Positions 9,596 to 19,500 of a DNA stretch of 64,000 bases are shown piece after piece. The DNA comes from Galdieria sulphuraria. Its lineage: Eukaryota; Rhodophyta; Bangiophyceae; Galdieriales; Galdieriaceae. The stretch lies in assembly GCF_000341285.1 (NCBI RefSeq), contig NW_005178421.1:1-64000 (forward strand), read 5' to 3'. Position 1 is the first letter of the stretch. The number at the start of each line of letters is the position of its first letter. The notes beneath the pieces were generated by a model that saw nothing but the letters and a program-made list of their open reading frames with translations, did not search any database and was not told where the DNA came from. Position numbers and translations under genes: made by a program.

Positions 9596-11470
9596 TTATC
9601 CATTCTTATTGTTATTCACAAAAGTAGGTACAATTTGAGTCTGTATTCGTTCATTGGGATGATGCAAACGACGAAAGAATCGTTCATCCTTTGAAATGGC
9701 CAACATTTGTTCGGTATGATGCGATGAGAGCCATTGTTCCCATTCTTTGCTATGGTAATACAATAATGGTTTGTAAGATAATAGATAATGATTGCTGTCT
9801 GGCTCACAATAAAGTTTCCAACTCTTCCACACGTCCCAAACAACATCCAAAGGTGCATTGGTTTTCAAGCCATGAAGACTAGTATGTGATGGAAATGCTT
9901 CGTAACCTCTACTCTTCAAAGCAGTATACAACAACTCTGTTCCAGGACTGTGAATTTGAAACAATGCATTCATCTTTTCTATATCTAAAAAGAAAGGAGA
10001 ACATCTACTTTCTGCAGCCATTGTGGAGAACAATACTTCCATATCCGCTGCATTGGCCAAAGTAAGAGTTGCTTTGTGTCCATTCAGACTGCGCGAAACA
10101 GGAACAATAAGTTCGTGTAGTATTCTACTTGACTCACGAGTCTGACACAAACCTTCCAAATATACAGTTCCTCCAAAATGCCAAGGAGATGTGCCACAAT
10201 ATTCACACAACTTACTCCACTTATTTTGTGAACCGTAATAATCTTGTCTTTCTGCAGGTGTACATTCAAGAGCTCGGATCCAGTACGAATAACAATGGGG
10301 ACAATAATAAAGCAAACCACTTCTTCTAGTCCAACCTTGTTGACCATATAAATCCTTTCGAACCCTAAGCCATATATGAGCACGTGTCCCTTCCAACATA
10401 CAAGAGAATACAGGTTCCAAATAAGCTTGATGAACAAATGCAGACTTTACCAACTCATCTAAAAACTGTCGAAGTTGAAATTCTGCCGCAAATGGAACGG
10501 ACTGCCATTCCTCTGAAAGTTTTGGAAGATTGACATGAACACACAACAGGCCATAATCTGCCACAGAACGAATGGCAAACTCCAACAGACTGTGGATACA
10601 ATTATCTGAAAAGTAATTATCGTCTAATATGATTACATCTTGAGCACCTTTTCCTATGCCAAATATATTACCTCCCCATTCCAATCCTCTCCTTTCCATA
10701 GAACCATCAAGCAAAGTATTCTCATACAAGACGACAATATTTCCCAATTTTGCCACTTCCAAACGCAAACGACGAGCTAAAATGTTTGCATGTTGAGTAG
10801 CCACAGTGACTGAATATCTCTTGGTAAAAAGTCGTCGACACACTTCTGAAGAAAACCAATCCTTCCTTTCTTCGAAAGATAAACGTTCAAAAGCGGATTC
10901 TGGAATATTCAATCTTTCAAGCCACTCTTTCTTCAGTTCTTTCGAATCTTGTCCAAGACAACAAGAAGCATATATGGTATGTCGATGGCGATAAAACTGT
11001 CTTTTCAATTCTGTACCTCGTCTACGTTGAAACCAACGAACAGCAAGTAAAGAAAGGTCTCTTTCAAACGATTGCTTCTTGTAGTTGATTCTTCTTTCCA
11101 ACGGTACACTAGCTTCTTGATAACTACCTTCCACATAGTTGGAGACATCCAACTCTGGCATCACGGGGTATTGCAACCATTCCAAGCTTGCTCTATCATC
11201 TTGAACATAAACAGAACGTCTCTTTTTCCAGTGTTGTACAAAGCCTAAAGAACCAACATTCTTCTTGACTCGTACTCGCACGGGAGTTGGACAATACTCA
11301 TCCATTTTGGGTAACGGGTCACTTGTACACAAAATATCCAACAGAGTATCGTTTTTGGTTTGCCTTTCTATGAGTTCCTCATTCTTGGTTTTCGTACATA
11401 ACCTTAAATAATGTTTCCAATTGAGTACTACTCGTGGAAGCCTATTGAGTCTTTTCATTCTCCTCGGCAT
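9596..11470 (-). CDS. Degenerate TRM1 paralogue (probable pseudoenzyme)
   Basis: A single-exon gene of 624 aa that aligns along its length with the adjacent TRM1 but has lost the catalytic core. Shared anchors are SFERDLSLLAVRWF (TRM1: AFNRDLSVLVLNYF), DYGLLCVHVN (NRGLLCVTSTD), the two zinc CxxC pairs CPHC (~389) and CEYC (~421), and SHTSLHGLKTNAPLDVVWD (SHLRPTALKTDAPFELIWD). In place of the catalytic DLDPYG it has ILDDNYF (~282), and no FxAFSATGLR SAM motif is visible; that region is replaced by unrelated sequence. It may be a regulatory or structural partner of TRM1, analogous to TRMT1L-type paralogues, or a protein that binds tRNA without methylating it. The frame is long and clean, so it is a gene under constraint and not a pseudogene. 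The start at 11470 (MPRRMKRL) lies 28 bp from the CPSF73 start. Confidence 0.85.
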   Translation of the reverse strand: MPRRMKRLNRLPRVVLNWKHYLRLCTKTKNEELIERQTKNDTLLDILCTSDPLPKMDEYCPTPVRVRVKKNVGSLGFVQHWKKRRSVYVQDDRASLEWLQYPVMPELDVSNYVEGSYQEASVPLERRINYKKQSFERDLSLLAVRWFQRRRGTELKRQFYRHRHTIYASCCLGQDSKELKKEWLERLNIPESAFERLSFEERKDWFSSEVCRRLFTKRYSVTVATQHANILARRLRLEVAKLGNIVVLYENTLLDGSMERRGLEWGGNIFGIGKGAQDVIILDDNYFSDNCIHSLLEFAIRSVADYGLLCVHVNLPKLSEEWQSVPFAAEFQLRQFLDELVKSAFVHQAYLEPVFSCMLEGTRAHIWLRVRKDLYGQQGWTRRSGLLYYCPHCYSYWIRALECTPAERQDYYGSQNKWSKLCEYCGTSPWHFGGTVYLEGLCQTRESSRILHELIVPVSRSLNGHKATLTLANAADMEVLFSTMAAESRCSPFFLDIEKMNALFQIHSPGTELLYTALKSRGYEAFPSHTSLHGLKTNAPLDVVWDVWKSWKLYCEPDSNHYLLSYKPLLYYHSKEWEQWLSSHHTEQMLAISKDERFFRRLHHPNERIQTQIVPTFVNNNKNG

Positions 11471-11498
11471 CCCATTTTCTATTCTATTTTACGAACTT
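11471..11498. promoter_or_regulatory. 28-bp divergent spacer between start codons
   Basis: Only 28 bp separate the start codons of the TRM1-like gene (minus) and CPSF73 (plus). Unless both messages are nearly leaderless, their 5' leaders must overlap and each promoter must extend into the neighbouring coding region. I see no clear TATA box inside the spacer. Confidence 0.45.
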
Positions 11499-13751
11499 AT
11501 GGGCGATCCAACATCCAACGTGAATGACGCAGTTCTCAACTCACAAGAATTGTTAGCAGACGAAACTTTGCAAGTACGTACTTCCTGTTCTCTCTTTACT
11601 TTTTCGAATAACTCTTCTTACAGATAACACCTTTGGGAGCAGGAAATGAAGTGGGTCGGTCTTGTGTCTTACTTACTTACAAGAACAAGACCATCATGTT
11701 CGATTGTGGTGTTCATCCCGCCTATTCTGGTTTAGCTTCACTTCCTTTCTTTGATGAAATGGACCCACGTTCCATCGACCTTATTTTAATAACTCACTTT
11801 CATTTGGATCACTGCGCAGCGTTGCCTTATCTGTTGGAAAAGACCAACTGTAATCCAAACGCCCGAGTATTCATGACGCATCCTACCAAAGCCATTTACA
11901 AAACACTGTTGAGTGACTTTGTTCGAGTAAGTTCCAACGAAGACGTTCTCTATTCCGAACAAGATTTATCGAGAACCATGAAAAGAATCGAAACCCTTGA
12001 TTATCATCAAGAAATGAACTGGAACGGTATTCGTTTTTGGGCGTATAACGCGGGACATGTATTAGGAGCTGCCATGTTCCTAGTAGAAATTGCTGGAGTT
12101 CGAGTCTTATATACGGGAGACTTTTCTAGACAAGAAGATAGACATTTGAAAGAAGCAGAGATACCACCATTTCCTCCAGATATTATAATAGTAGAAAGGT
12201 AAGATGTATCAACATTGAAAGAATAGAGAAATGCTGACAACATCAAGTACATATGGGGTTCAAGTACATGAACCACGAAAGATTAGAGAAGCTCGATTTA
12301 CACAAAAAGTAGCCGAAATTGTTCGAAGAGGTGGCAGAGTATTGCTTCCAGTATTTGCTTTGGGACGTGCTCAAGAGTTGTTGTTGATTTTGGAGGAGTA
12401 TTGGGAAGCTCATCCGGATTTACAAGATATTCCTATTTATTATGCTTCTTCTTTAGCTAAGAGATGTATGTCGGTATATCAAACATATATCAATATGATG
12501 AACGATAATATAAGGAAACGTTACGAAGTCTCCAATCCTTTTGCATTCAAATATGTATTGAATGTAAAGAACATTCAAGATTTTGATGATTCGGGTCCTT
12601 GTGTGTTTATGGCATCTCCTGGAATGTTACAAAGTGGTCTTTCCAGAGAACTATGTGAAAGATGGTGTACGGATAGAAGAAACGGAATCATATTGCCTGG
12701 TTACTCAGTTGAAGGAACTTTGGCCAAACATATATTATCTGAACCTTCCACTATAACTCGTTTGGATGGAAAGGAAGTACCATTACGTTGTAGTGTCGAT
12801 TATATTACATTTTCTGCTCATTCTGACTTTCTTCAAACAAGCGAATTTATCGATCGTTCGCGTTCAGGTCATATTGTTTTGGTACATGGCGAAATGACTG
12901 AAATGGGAAGGCTTCGAAATGCTTTGGACTTGAAATACAACAAAGGACAAAGTGTTCCGAATATTCGTATCTATACTCCTAAGAATTGTCAAACGGTTCG
13001 CCTCACTTTTCGAGCAGAAAAAGTTGCCAAAGCGATTGGAGAAGTAGCGAAACGGAAACCTGAAGATGGTGCTAGTATGTCAGGTATTTTGGTAAAGCGA
13101 GACTTTAACTATACTTTGATGAGTCCTAATGAGTTGAACACTTATACTGGTTTGAAAGTGAGTCGAATACAACAGCGTTTGGTTGTTCCATTAAAGAAAC
13201 CATTTTCTCAACTTGCTACTGAATTGAATCACTTATTGGAAGGCACAGTATTGGATATAGATGAAGAAACGAAAAGACCTCAATTGGATATTTTGGGAGC
13301 CATTCAAGTGACTCTTTTAGAAGATGGAGAATCGGCATCTGTGGAATGGTGTACCAATTATGCCACCGATATATTGGTGGAGAATATTGTCTATCTTTGT
13401 ATAACCCATTCGATAACTTCAGCGCCTGTATTGGCCATGGATGCTGTTTCTGTATATCGCAGTAAACAGTCTTCATCGTTTGAAGAAGAGGAAAAAGATG
13501 AAGACTTTCTATACTCTGCTTTATCGATGAGTAGGAAATTGTTAGAAGAACGTTTTGGTGCATTGCAAGTGATAGACGAAGACAAGTCCCGTTTTCAAGT
13601 GGATAGCATAGATGTTATCGTAGATCATCGACGTGGCATTGTGGAATGTGAACAGCACAACATCAGAGAGAGAGTAGAGTTGGCTTTAAGAAGAATTTAC
13701 ACTATCATGTTTCCTATTCCTGATTACTTTTGTGAATGTTGTGGTTGTTGA
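11499..13751 (+). CDS. CPSF3: Cleavage and polyadenylation specificity factor 73 kDa subunit
   Basis: CPSF73 is the metallo-beta-lactamase endonuclease that cuts pre-mRNA 3' ends before polyadenylation. Three exons (11499-11573, 11624-12198, 12248-13751) give 717 aa. The zinc motif HFHLDH (~83-88) is intact, with [11 protein letters not shown] downstream, the beta-CASP segment [11 protein letters not shown] rebuilt across the second splice site, [26 protein letters not shown], and the closing histidines in FSAHSDF and [11 protein letters not shown]. The C-terminal ~200 residues match the CPSF73 C-terminal domain. I chose the ATG at 11499 (MGDPTSNV). A start at 11421 in the same frame is not an ATG-based extension I would trust. 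Confidence 0.97.
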
Positions 13752-13758
13752 TGTTTTA

Positions 13759-14154
13759 TTATTTTATCTGGTCACCATCCGTTGTATCTGGTTGATATAT
13801 GGCTCTAGAAGTGTTGGTTTCGGATACTATCACGGCAGATAATAGCGGAAGTTGAGGCTTGAGTTGTTGATATATCCATTGAGCAATAAACTCCGAAGTT
13901 GGAGAATCGGTTTCCAATGTTTCGTTAAGGCAGTAGTGGTCCAAATATTTTTCTTTCAAGTCTTTACAAACGACAGATATACAACTGAAATCAGTCAACA
14001 TATTTTTCTTCGGTCCTTGCGTTTCCAATTGCTTTCCACTCAACCGTACAGTGACCTGATAAGAGTGTCCATGTGGTCGACTACACTTTCCGTCGTGATA
14101 AGTTAAATAGTGCATTGCTTCAAACGTAAAACTCTTCTCCAACCAAAAGGTCAT
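13759..14154 (-). CDS. QueD-type 6-carboxytetrahydropterin synthase
   Basis: QueD converts 7,8-dihydroneopterin triphosphate to 6-carboxy-tetrahydropterin in the bacterial 7-deazaguanine (queuosine) pathway. This intronless 131-aa protein has zinc ligands His15, His28 and His30 and the catalytic Cys24 in the spacing CxxxHGH (C24 SRP HGH), which marks the QueD subfamily. PTPS used for biopterin has a longer Cys-HGH spacing. Asp72-His73 (YLDHYCLNE) and SPTSEFIAQWIYQQLKP follow, then PLLSAVIVSETNTSRAIY, all very close to proteobacterial QueD. No targeting peptide is visible. Eukaryotes normally salvage queuine instead of making it, so its role (folate bypass, pterin metabolism) is open, and gene transfer from bacteria is plausible. 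It is convergent with CPSF73 (7 bp between stops). Confidence 0.9.
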   Translation of the reverse strand: MTFWLEKSFTFEAMHYLTYHDGKCSRPHGHSYQVTVRLSGKQLETQGPKKNMLTDFSCISVVCKDLKEKYLDHYCLNETLETDSPTSEFIAQWIYQQLKPQLPLLSAVIVSETNTSRAIYQPDTTDGDQIK

Positions 14155-14220
14155 GCTTCATGACTTGCACCGAAATCAATCATTCCCTAACGTCGTCTCT
14201 CCTCCTCCTCTTCTTCTTCC

Positions 14221-15468
14221 ATGAGTTTTATTTATGTTGCTGAACCACCTACTTGTGGAAAAGTAGTATTGAAAACGACTGTGGGAGATATCGAAATAGA
14301 ATTGTGGACCAAAGAAGCTCCCAAAGCTTGTAAAAACTTTATTCAATTGTCTCTTTCCGGTTATTATGACGGCTGTCCATTTCATAGGATTGCCAAAGGT
14401 TTTCTAGTTCAAACTGGTGACCCCACAGGAACAGGAACTGGTGGACAAAGCATCTACGGAGCTCCATTTCCTAATGAAATACATTCCAGACTCAAGTTTA
14501 GACACAGAGGAATGGTTGCTATGGCTTGTGATGAACCCAACCAAAACAATAGTCAGTTTTTTATCACATTAGACCGCTGTGATTGGTTAAACGGACAACA
14601 TACTATATTCGGTAAAGTTGTGGGAAATACCATATTTAACGTATTAAGAATAGCAGATTGGTCACCTGTCGATGAACACGAAAGACCACAAGAACCCGTT
14701 TACATCAATAGTACGTTGGTATTGTTCAATCCCTATGAAGACATCGTGTTGAGTCCCACCAAAGTTGAAAAGAAACAATCGGATGTAAAACCACAACGAT
14801 TACAAAAAGTAGCAAAGAGAAAGAGCAACTTGTTATCCTTTGATAATAATGAAGAACAGGAAACCTTTTTAGAAAAGCCAAGTTTGGTCCATCCCAAGGT
14901 GGAAATAGCCAACGTACCTGCTGCTGTGGAATCATCACTCAATGAAAAGAAGAGTCCAAAAGCAATGTCTACGAAAGAACAACATGTGGAAAATATAGAA
15001 CAAAGTGAGCAAACTGAACAACACCAAGAAACTCAAGTCGATTATTCTCAAACTGCAGTAATTCATGAATATGAGCAATTGAAGCAGAAATGGAAACAAC
15101 AAAAGAACAAGACAATGGTCGTTTCACTCGATTCTCAACAAAAAGATGAGGAAAAAGTAATCCAAGATGCTCCTTTTATGTCGCCAGTAGAAGCTCGAAG
15201 ACTAAAATATGCAACTAAGAGACGAAATGCAAACTTGGGAAATAGACAAGAGGAAACTTTGAAGCGATTGCAACAATTTCGTGCCAATCTTCGACGACCG
15301 ACTTTGCAGTCTAATGCAGAAAAAGAAGATAAAGGATGGCTTCTTCATCGACTACAGTTTCCTCAAAATACGAAAGAGAAGGATGAAACGGATCATTCCA
15401 ACGATTATGAAGTTTTCGATCCTTTACAGGGCAAAAGAGGAGAAAATGCAAATATTCATCGTTCATAA
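14221..15468 (+). CDS. CWC27: Spliceosome-associated cyclophilin CWC27
   Basis: CWC27 is a cyclophilin-fold component of the activated spliceosome. This single-exon gene encodes 415 aa. The cyclophilin domain (1-~175) starts MSFIYVAEPPTCGKVVLKTT, nearly the consensus CWC27 start, and contains FHRIAKGFLVQTGDPTGTG, ESIYGAPF-like GQSIYGAPFPNEIHSRL, QFFITLDRCDWLNGQHTIFG and LFNPYEDIV. The catalytic Arg of FHRI is kept, but the usual active-site Trp of secreted cyclophilins is absent, as in CWC27. The remaining ~240 residues are charged and Gln/Lys-rich with predicted coiled coil. Divergent from queD, 66 bp between starts; its stop is 9 bp from that of BUD32. Confidence 0.95.
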   Translation: MSFIYVAEPPTCGKVVLKTTVGDIEIELWTKEAPKACKNFIQLSLSGYYDGCPFHRIAKGFLVQTGDPTGTGTGGQSIYGAPFPNEIHSRLKFRHRGMVAMACDEPNQNNSQFFITLDRCDWLNGQHTIFGKVVGNTIFNVLRIADWSPVDEHERPQEPVYINSTLVLFNPYEDIVLSPTKVEKKQSDVKPQRLQKVAKRKSNLLSFDNNEEQETFLEKPSLVHPKVEIANVPAAVESSLNEKKSPKAMSTKEQHVENIEQSEQTEQHQETQVDYSQTAVIHEYEQLKQKWKQQKNKTMVVSLDSQQKDEEKVIQDAPFMSPVEARRLKYATKRRNANLGNRQEETLKRLQQFRANLRRPTLQSNAEKEDKGWLLHRLQFPQNTKEKDETDHSNDYEVFDPLQGKRGENANIHRS

Positions 15469-15477
15469 TATATTATT

Positions 15478-16245
15478 TCAACCAACCATTGTCTGTTTTC
15501 TTCCACGTCTTTTAACTTTTTCTAGTCTTCGAAGAACAGCAGAAGCATCATTGGACTCTTGTGAATAGGTCTCAATCAGTTTTTCAAAGAATGGAGCAGC
15601 ATCTTTTAGAGTGGTGAGTACTGCGCGCTCCAAAACATACAAATCCACTGCCTTGTCTTCTTCTGTATTACTATAAAAACTTAGTCCAAAGTCTATCAAA
15701 TACAGTAGAGTTTCATTGTTTCTTGTGACCACCAAAAAGTTGCTAGTTGTGAGGTCTCCGTGTATGATGGAGCCATTGTGTAGTTTAGCTACGGCTTTTC
15801 CAACTTTTGTGGCTATGAAAGACAATTCTTGGCTTCCGTTGCTCTGGTTCAAATAGTTTTTCAGAACAATGCCATCCGATATATATTGCATAATCAATAT
15901 GCTTTCTTCAGGGTCCACAAAATACACTGCAGGAACTCTAATTTGCAACTTTCTACAACGAAGTAAAGTTCTTACTTCCTATTTGGTGTTGAAACCATCG
16001 TTGGTTTTCGTAATTGTTCTATTCGTACCTGCAATAGTCGTCGTGTTCGAATCCTTTGGTCCAAACACTCGTGTCTATATTTCTTGACCACTCGTTGCTT
16101 CCACAAGGAAGGACGACCCAAAAAGTCTGCAATATAAAGAGTCTACGATACTTCATAATAAAACCAAGTGAAAAACACGCTTCCTTACTGCTTCTGCACC
16201 CTGATGAAATAGAGTAGCCTCTTTCCGAATGTTACTTATCATCAT
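15478..16245 (-). CDS. BUD32: KEOPS/EKC subunit kinase Bud32 (PRPK/TP53RK)
   Basis: Bud32 is the small atypical kinase/ATPase of the KEOPS complex that makes t6A on ANN-decoding tRNAs. Three exons (16189-16245, 16029-16142, 15478-15978) give 223 aa. Hallmarks are FHQGAEA near the N-terminus, KKYRHECLD (catalytic Lys region), the catalytic loop IIHGDLTTSN and LIDFGLS, and the C-terminal basic RRGRKQTMVG that contacts partners in this family. The first two exons are visible only after splicing, each junction restoring a Bud32-conserved residue string. Start codon MMISNIRKE at 16245 lies 46 bp from the eS24 start on the other strand. Confidence 0.95.
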
Positions 16246-16291
16246 TTACTTTCATTCGTCGACGTCGTCCTCCAATTGTGAACAATTTGAC

Positions 16292-16752
16292 ATGCCTGAA
16301 AAGAACTACACTATAAGAACGAGGAGATTCCTTACCAACCGACTGTTAAAGAGAAAACAATTCGTATGTGTCTAGAATCGTTTTTTTGTGTTCGTATAAC
16401 TTATTGTTGTCGTTAGGTTGTAGAAGTATTTCATCCTGGACAGTCTCCCATTCCAAAGGTTGAGTTGCAACAAAAGTTGGCTGCCATGTACAAGGTAGCT
16501 GATCCTTCAACCGTATTTGTATTTGGTTTTCGTACTCAGTTCGGAGGTGGAAAAAGTGTGGGGTTTGGTTTGATTTATGACAATCTAACAGCAGCCAAGA
16601 GATTCGAACCAAACTATCGATTAAGAAGAAACGGTCTCGTACAAATAGAGAAACCTGCTCGTAAGCAAAGGAAAGAAAGAAAGAATAGAGCAAAGAAAGT
16701 ACGGGGAAAGGCAAAGGCAGCAGCTAAAGGTGGTTCAACGGCTAAAAAGTAA
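16292..16752 (+). CDS. RPS24: Ribosomal protein eS24
   Basis: A cytosolic 40S subunit protein. Two exons (16292-16363, 16417-16752) give 135 aa. Sequence runs [18 protein letters not shown], then after a 53-nt intron [27 protein letters not shown] and the basic tail [16 protein letters not shown], all standard for eS24. It is divergent from BUD32 and convergent with the USP gene (48 bp between stops), so most of its transcript must lie inside about 0.5 kb. Confidence 0.97.
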
Positions 16753-16800
16753 AAACTATCTTTTTGGATACAAGACATATTGTAATAGAAAAGATTGACT

Positions 16801-19389
16801 TTATGTCACAGCACTAGAATAGATATCCACTTTATGTCGTTTAATTTCGGGATAACCACCGTATCTTTGTTGCAAAAAGTTCCAAACTGCAGCATTCACT
16901 CCTTTATAATCCTGCAAAGGACTTAAACTTTTGAGTGGTTTTCCATCTCTTCGTAATAACCTTCCATTTGTTATGGGTCCCGGTGGTTCTATTTCATATC
17001 CCATACAAAATTGTTGCCATTGATTGAACCATTGAGCATCTATCAAATACCAAATGCCGTTATCCTCCCACTGACTCCAATTCTCCACTGTCTCCTTTTC
17101 TTCCTTTCTACGTTGTTCTAAGTGACGTAATCTACATAAACATTCATCACAGCCAATAGTCACATTGTCCAATAAAAGACAAGGACCACCACCAAAACAA
17201 GAGTACAATTCCTTCCATAAGGACTCTTCCACTCTGTAACATTTGTCTTTCCATACTTGTTCATTAGATATATGTGAATGAGGACATAATAAATCCACTG
17301 CATTACTTATGGAACTAGGATGACTAAAACTAGATAAACGCCAAATCCAAAGTCTAGATACAAGATATTGAAATGTAGTATTATCTAATGAACTTTCATT
17401 GGGATCCAATATACAACGCAATGAAGATGATAAAATAGTCGGAAAATTCAACTTCCATTTTGTTCTTACTTGTTCGGTCGTTTCTAATGAATATTTATAA
17501 TATACCAATACATACGCTTGCGAGGAAGCATTTTGTACTTCATTAGCAGAAATCTACAAAATGAATGCATATATATATATATATCATAGTTGTCTACTTA
17601 CTTGTCGAACACAAGCATCATCAAATTCATACCAATGTGATAAAGTTGCTGGTGATACAGGAGGAAGTTTCACATAAGCAATATAATGACCACTAAATAA
17701 AGAGCCTAACAAAACCATTCAACCTTAACAACATATAGAAAAGGTAAAAAAATTCTTAAGATTACCTTTGTGGCACACTACACCTCCGAGATAATATCGT
17801 GTTGAACGATTCTTTTTTTCATAAACTGCATCCACCGCCAAAAACTTTCCAAGATCTAAATCATCCAATGGGAATTGCACATGAGTACTAACTTTAAAAC
17901 CTATTCAAGCACTTTCATGAAAAGGTAAATCATTTGAAATACAATACAAACCTCGATTTCCTTCATATCGAAAACGCTTCAAAGTAATAATCAAAGTTTC
18001 CGGAAGTTCTATTAAAGAACTCTTTCGAGAGATTATCTGTTGAGACTTGCGACATTTTGCACACTTGTATTCGGACTTGACAATATCTTCCGGAACAAAG
18101 AAATGACACAAAATGGTTCTCAAGTCAATAGTATCCCGAAAAGGACTTAAGAGCCAACCAAGCCATTGACTATTGCTAAAACTATCCACACGACTGAAAT
18201 GGTTATTGCTGTTACCGAAGCTGATACCTAAACTCGAATTGGCTCGCTTTCGGGGAACAATCCTATGTGATTCTGAAGCACAATATTCAGTACTATCAAA
18301 ACTTTGGTCATTTCGAAATTGAGTAGCTGCATTCTGAAAATGATGAATCGAACGCTTTCCATAGGGTACTTCTACTGCAAGGTCCCAGAATAATTCCTAA
18401 CAAGATTCGTCTCAATGCACTGTTTTTCAGAAATACAAATCACTCATTCAACTCACTCTTCTTCGAGAAACATGACCACAGCCATGACAACTTACTTCAT
18501 TCAATAATCTCCCTCGAAAGATTTCCGATACAAATGAAACTTCTCTTTCATAATAATCGGTAGGCGGACTCCTACATCACTTCATAAGTTTTCTCAGTCT
18601 TGGCAATTCACAACGACAAACCATAAAGGACAAGCCTGCTTCTCCTCTTCGGTCATCCACTCTTCTTCATCACTATCGTCTTCCTATCAATATGAGAAAA
18701 AACTTTAAGGTCTTTCCTCCTCGAACAAAGTCTGTTCTCACTCTTTGACCCTCTAACTGTTCAATTCTTTCTCTAGGGTCTGATAATAGTTGCTTGGTAG
18801 ATTCATGCAAACATTCCAAAAGATACTTGAGAAACAAAGAGGAATCATGTTGCACACCACCAGCAAACTCTACATTGTTGGAGCGAACCGATACAAGCAA
18901 CCTAAACATATCTATCATAGATTCCATTATAACTTTTTGCGTTTTCATACTCTCTTGGGTATAACGGAGCTACTTCTGTTGTAGCAAATTTCTGTAACAA
19001 GTTCATTGTCTCTATAGTTAACGAGTGTATGGAATACTGCTGTACAGCCTTTGCATCTACCAAACCCCCATCATAGGCAAAAAGAAATTTTCTTTATTCT
19101 TGCTGATCTTACCTCTATTGCAAGCGTGCTTCAGAAGATCCTTATAGAACGCCTTGCACTCTAGTGCGTACAGTAACGTAGCGGGATTGTGTAAGAGACA
19201 AGCCTGCAAAGCTGCATTACAGTAACAAGTATTTCCCGAGTTGAAAAGACCTCTTAGACCCATCCTTGGTATACAAGTTGGTCTTTCCGAAGCAGAGAAA
19301 GTGGAAGATAGGGTATCCGTGTTTTTATCAAGAGTTACCTTCTCCAAGCTCTCCTGTTTAGGTGGTCTTTGATGGGTTCCCAACACCAT
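16801..19389 (-). CDS. Ubiquitin-specific protease with C-terminal DUSP domain
   Basis: A cysteine deubiquitinase of the USP family, spread over about eleven short exons (roughly 690 aa after splicing). The Cys box is GLRGLFNSGNTCYCNAALQA, followed by the Q/D segment GGVQHDSSLFLKYLL. Two CxxC pairs (SCHGCGH and YKCAKCRK) form the zinc ribbon of the fingers, then LPETLIITLKRFRYEG. The His box SLFSGHYIAYVK and WYEFDDACV complete the catalytic domain. A DUSP domain ends the protein (WFNQWQQFCMG, EPPGPITNGRLL, YGGYPEIKRH), as in the USP20/33/48 group, but the N-terminal ZnF-UBP of USP20/33 is absent. Introns were inferred one by one from frame and motif continuity; the exact 5' start (ATG 19389) is the least certain part. 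Confidence 0.88.
17569..17584. repeat. (AT)n microsatellite in a USP intron
   Basis: Eight AT units lie in the intron that precedes the final large exon of the USP gene. Similar TA runs sit in other introns and spacers of this window. Confidence 0.85.
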
Positions 19390-19500
19390 CTCTTTCAAGA
19401 CTTTACAAGTCAACTAACTGTCTGGTTGGTTGCTCATCACGAAAGCAAAATCATTTCTTATTCACACTCCTCTTCGCCCATTTTTCCAGTTCAAAATGAA

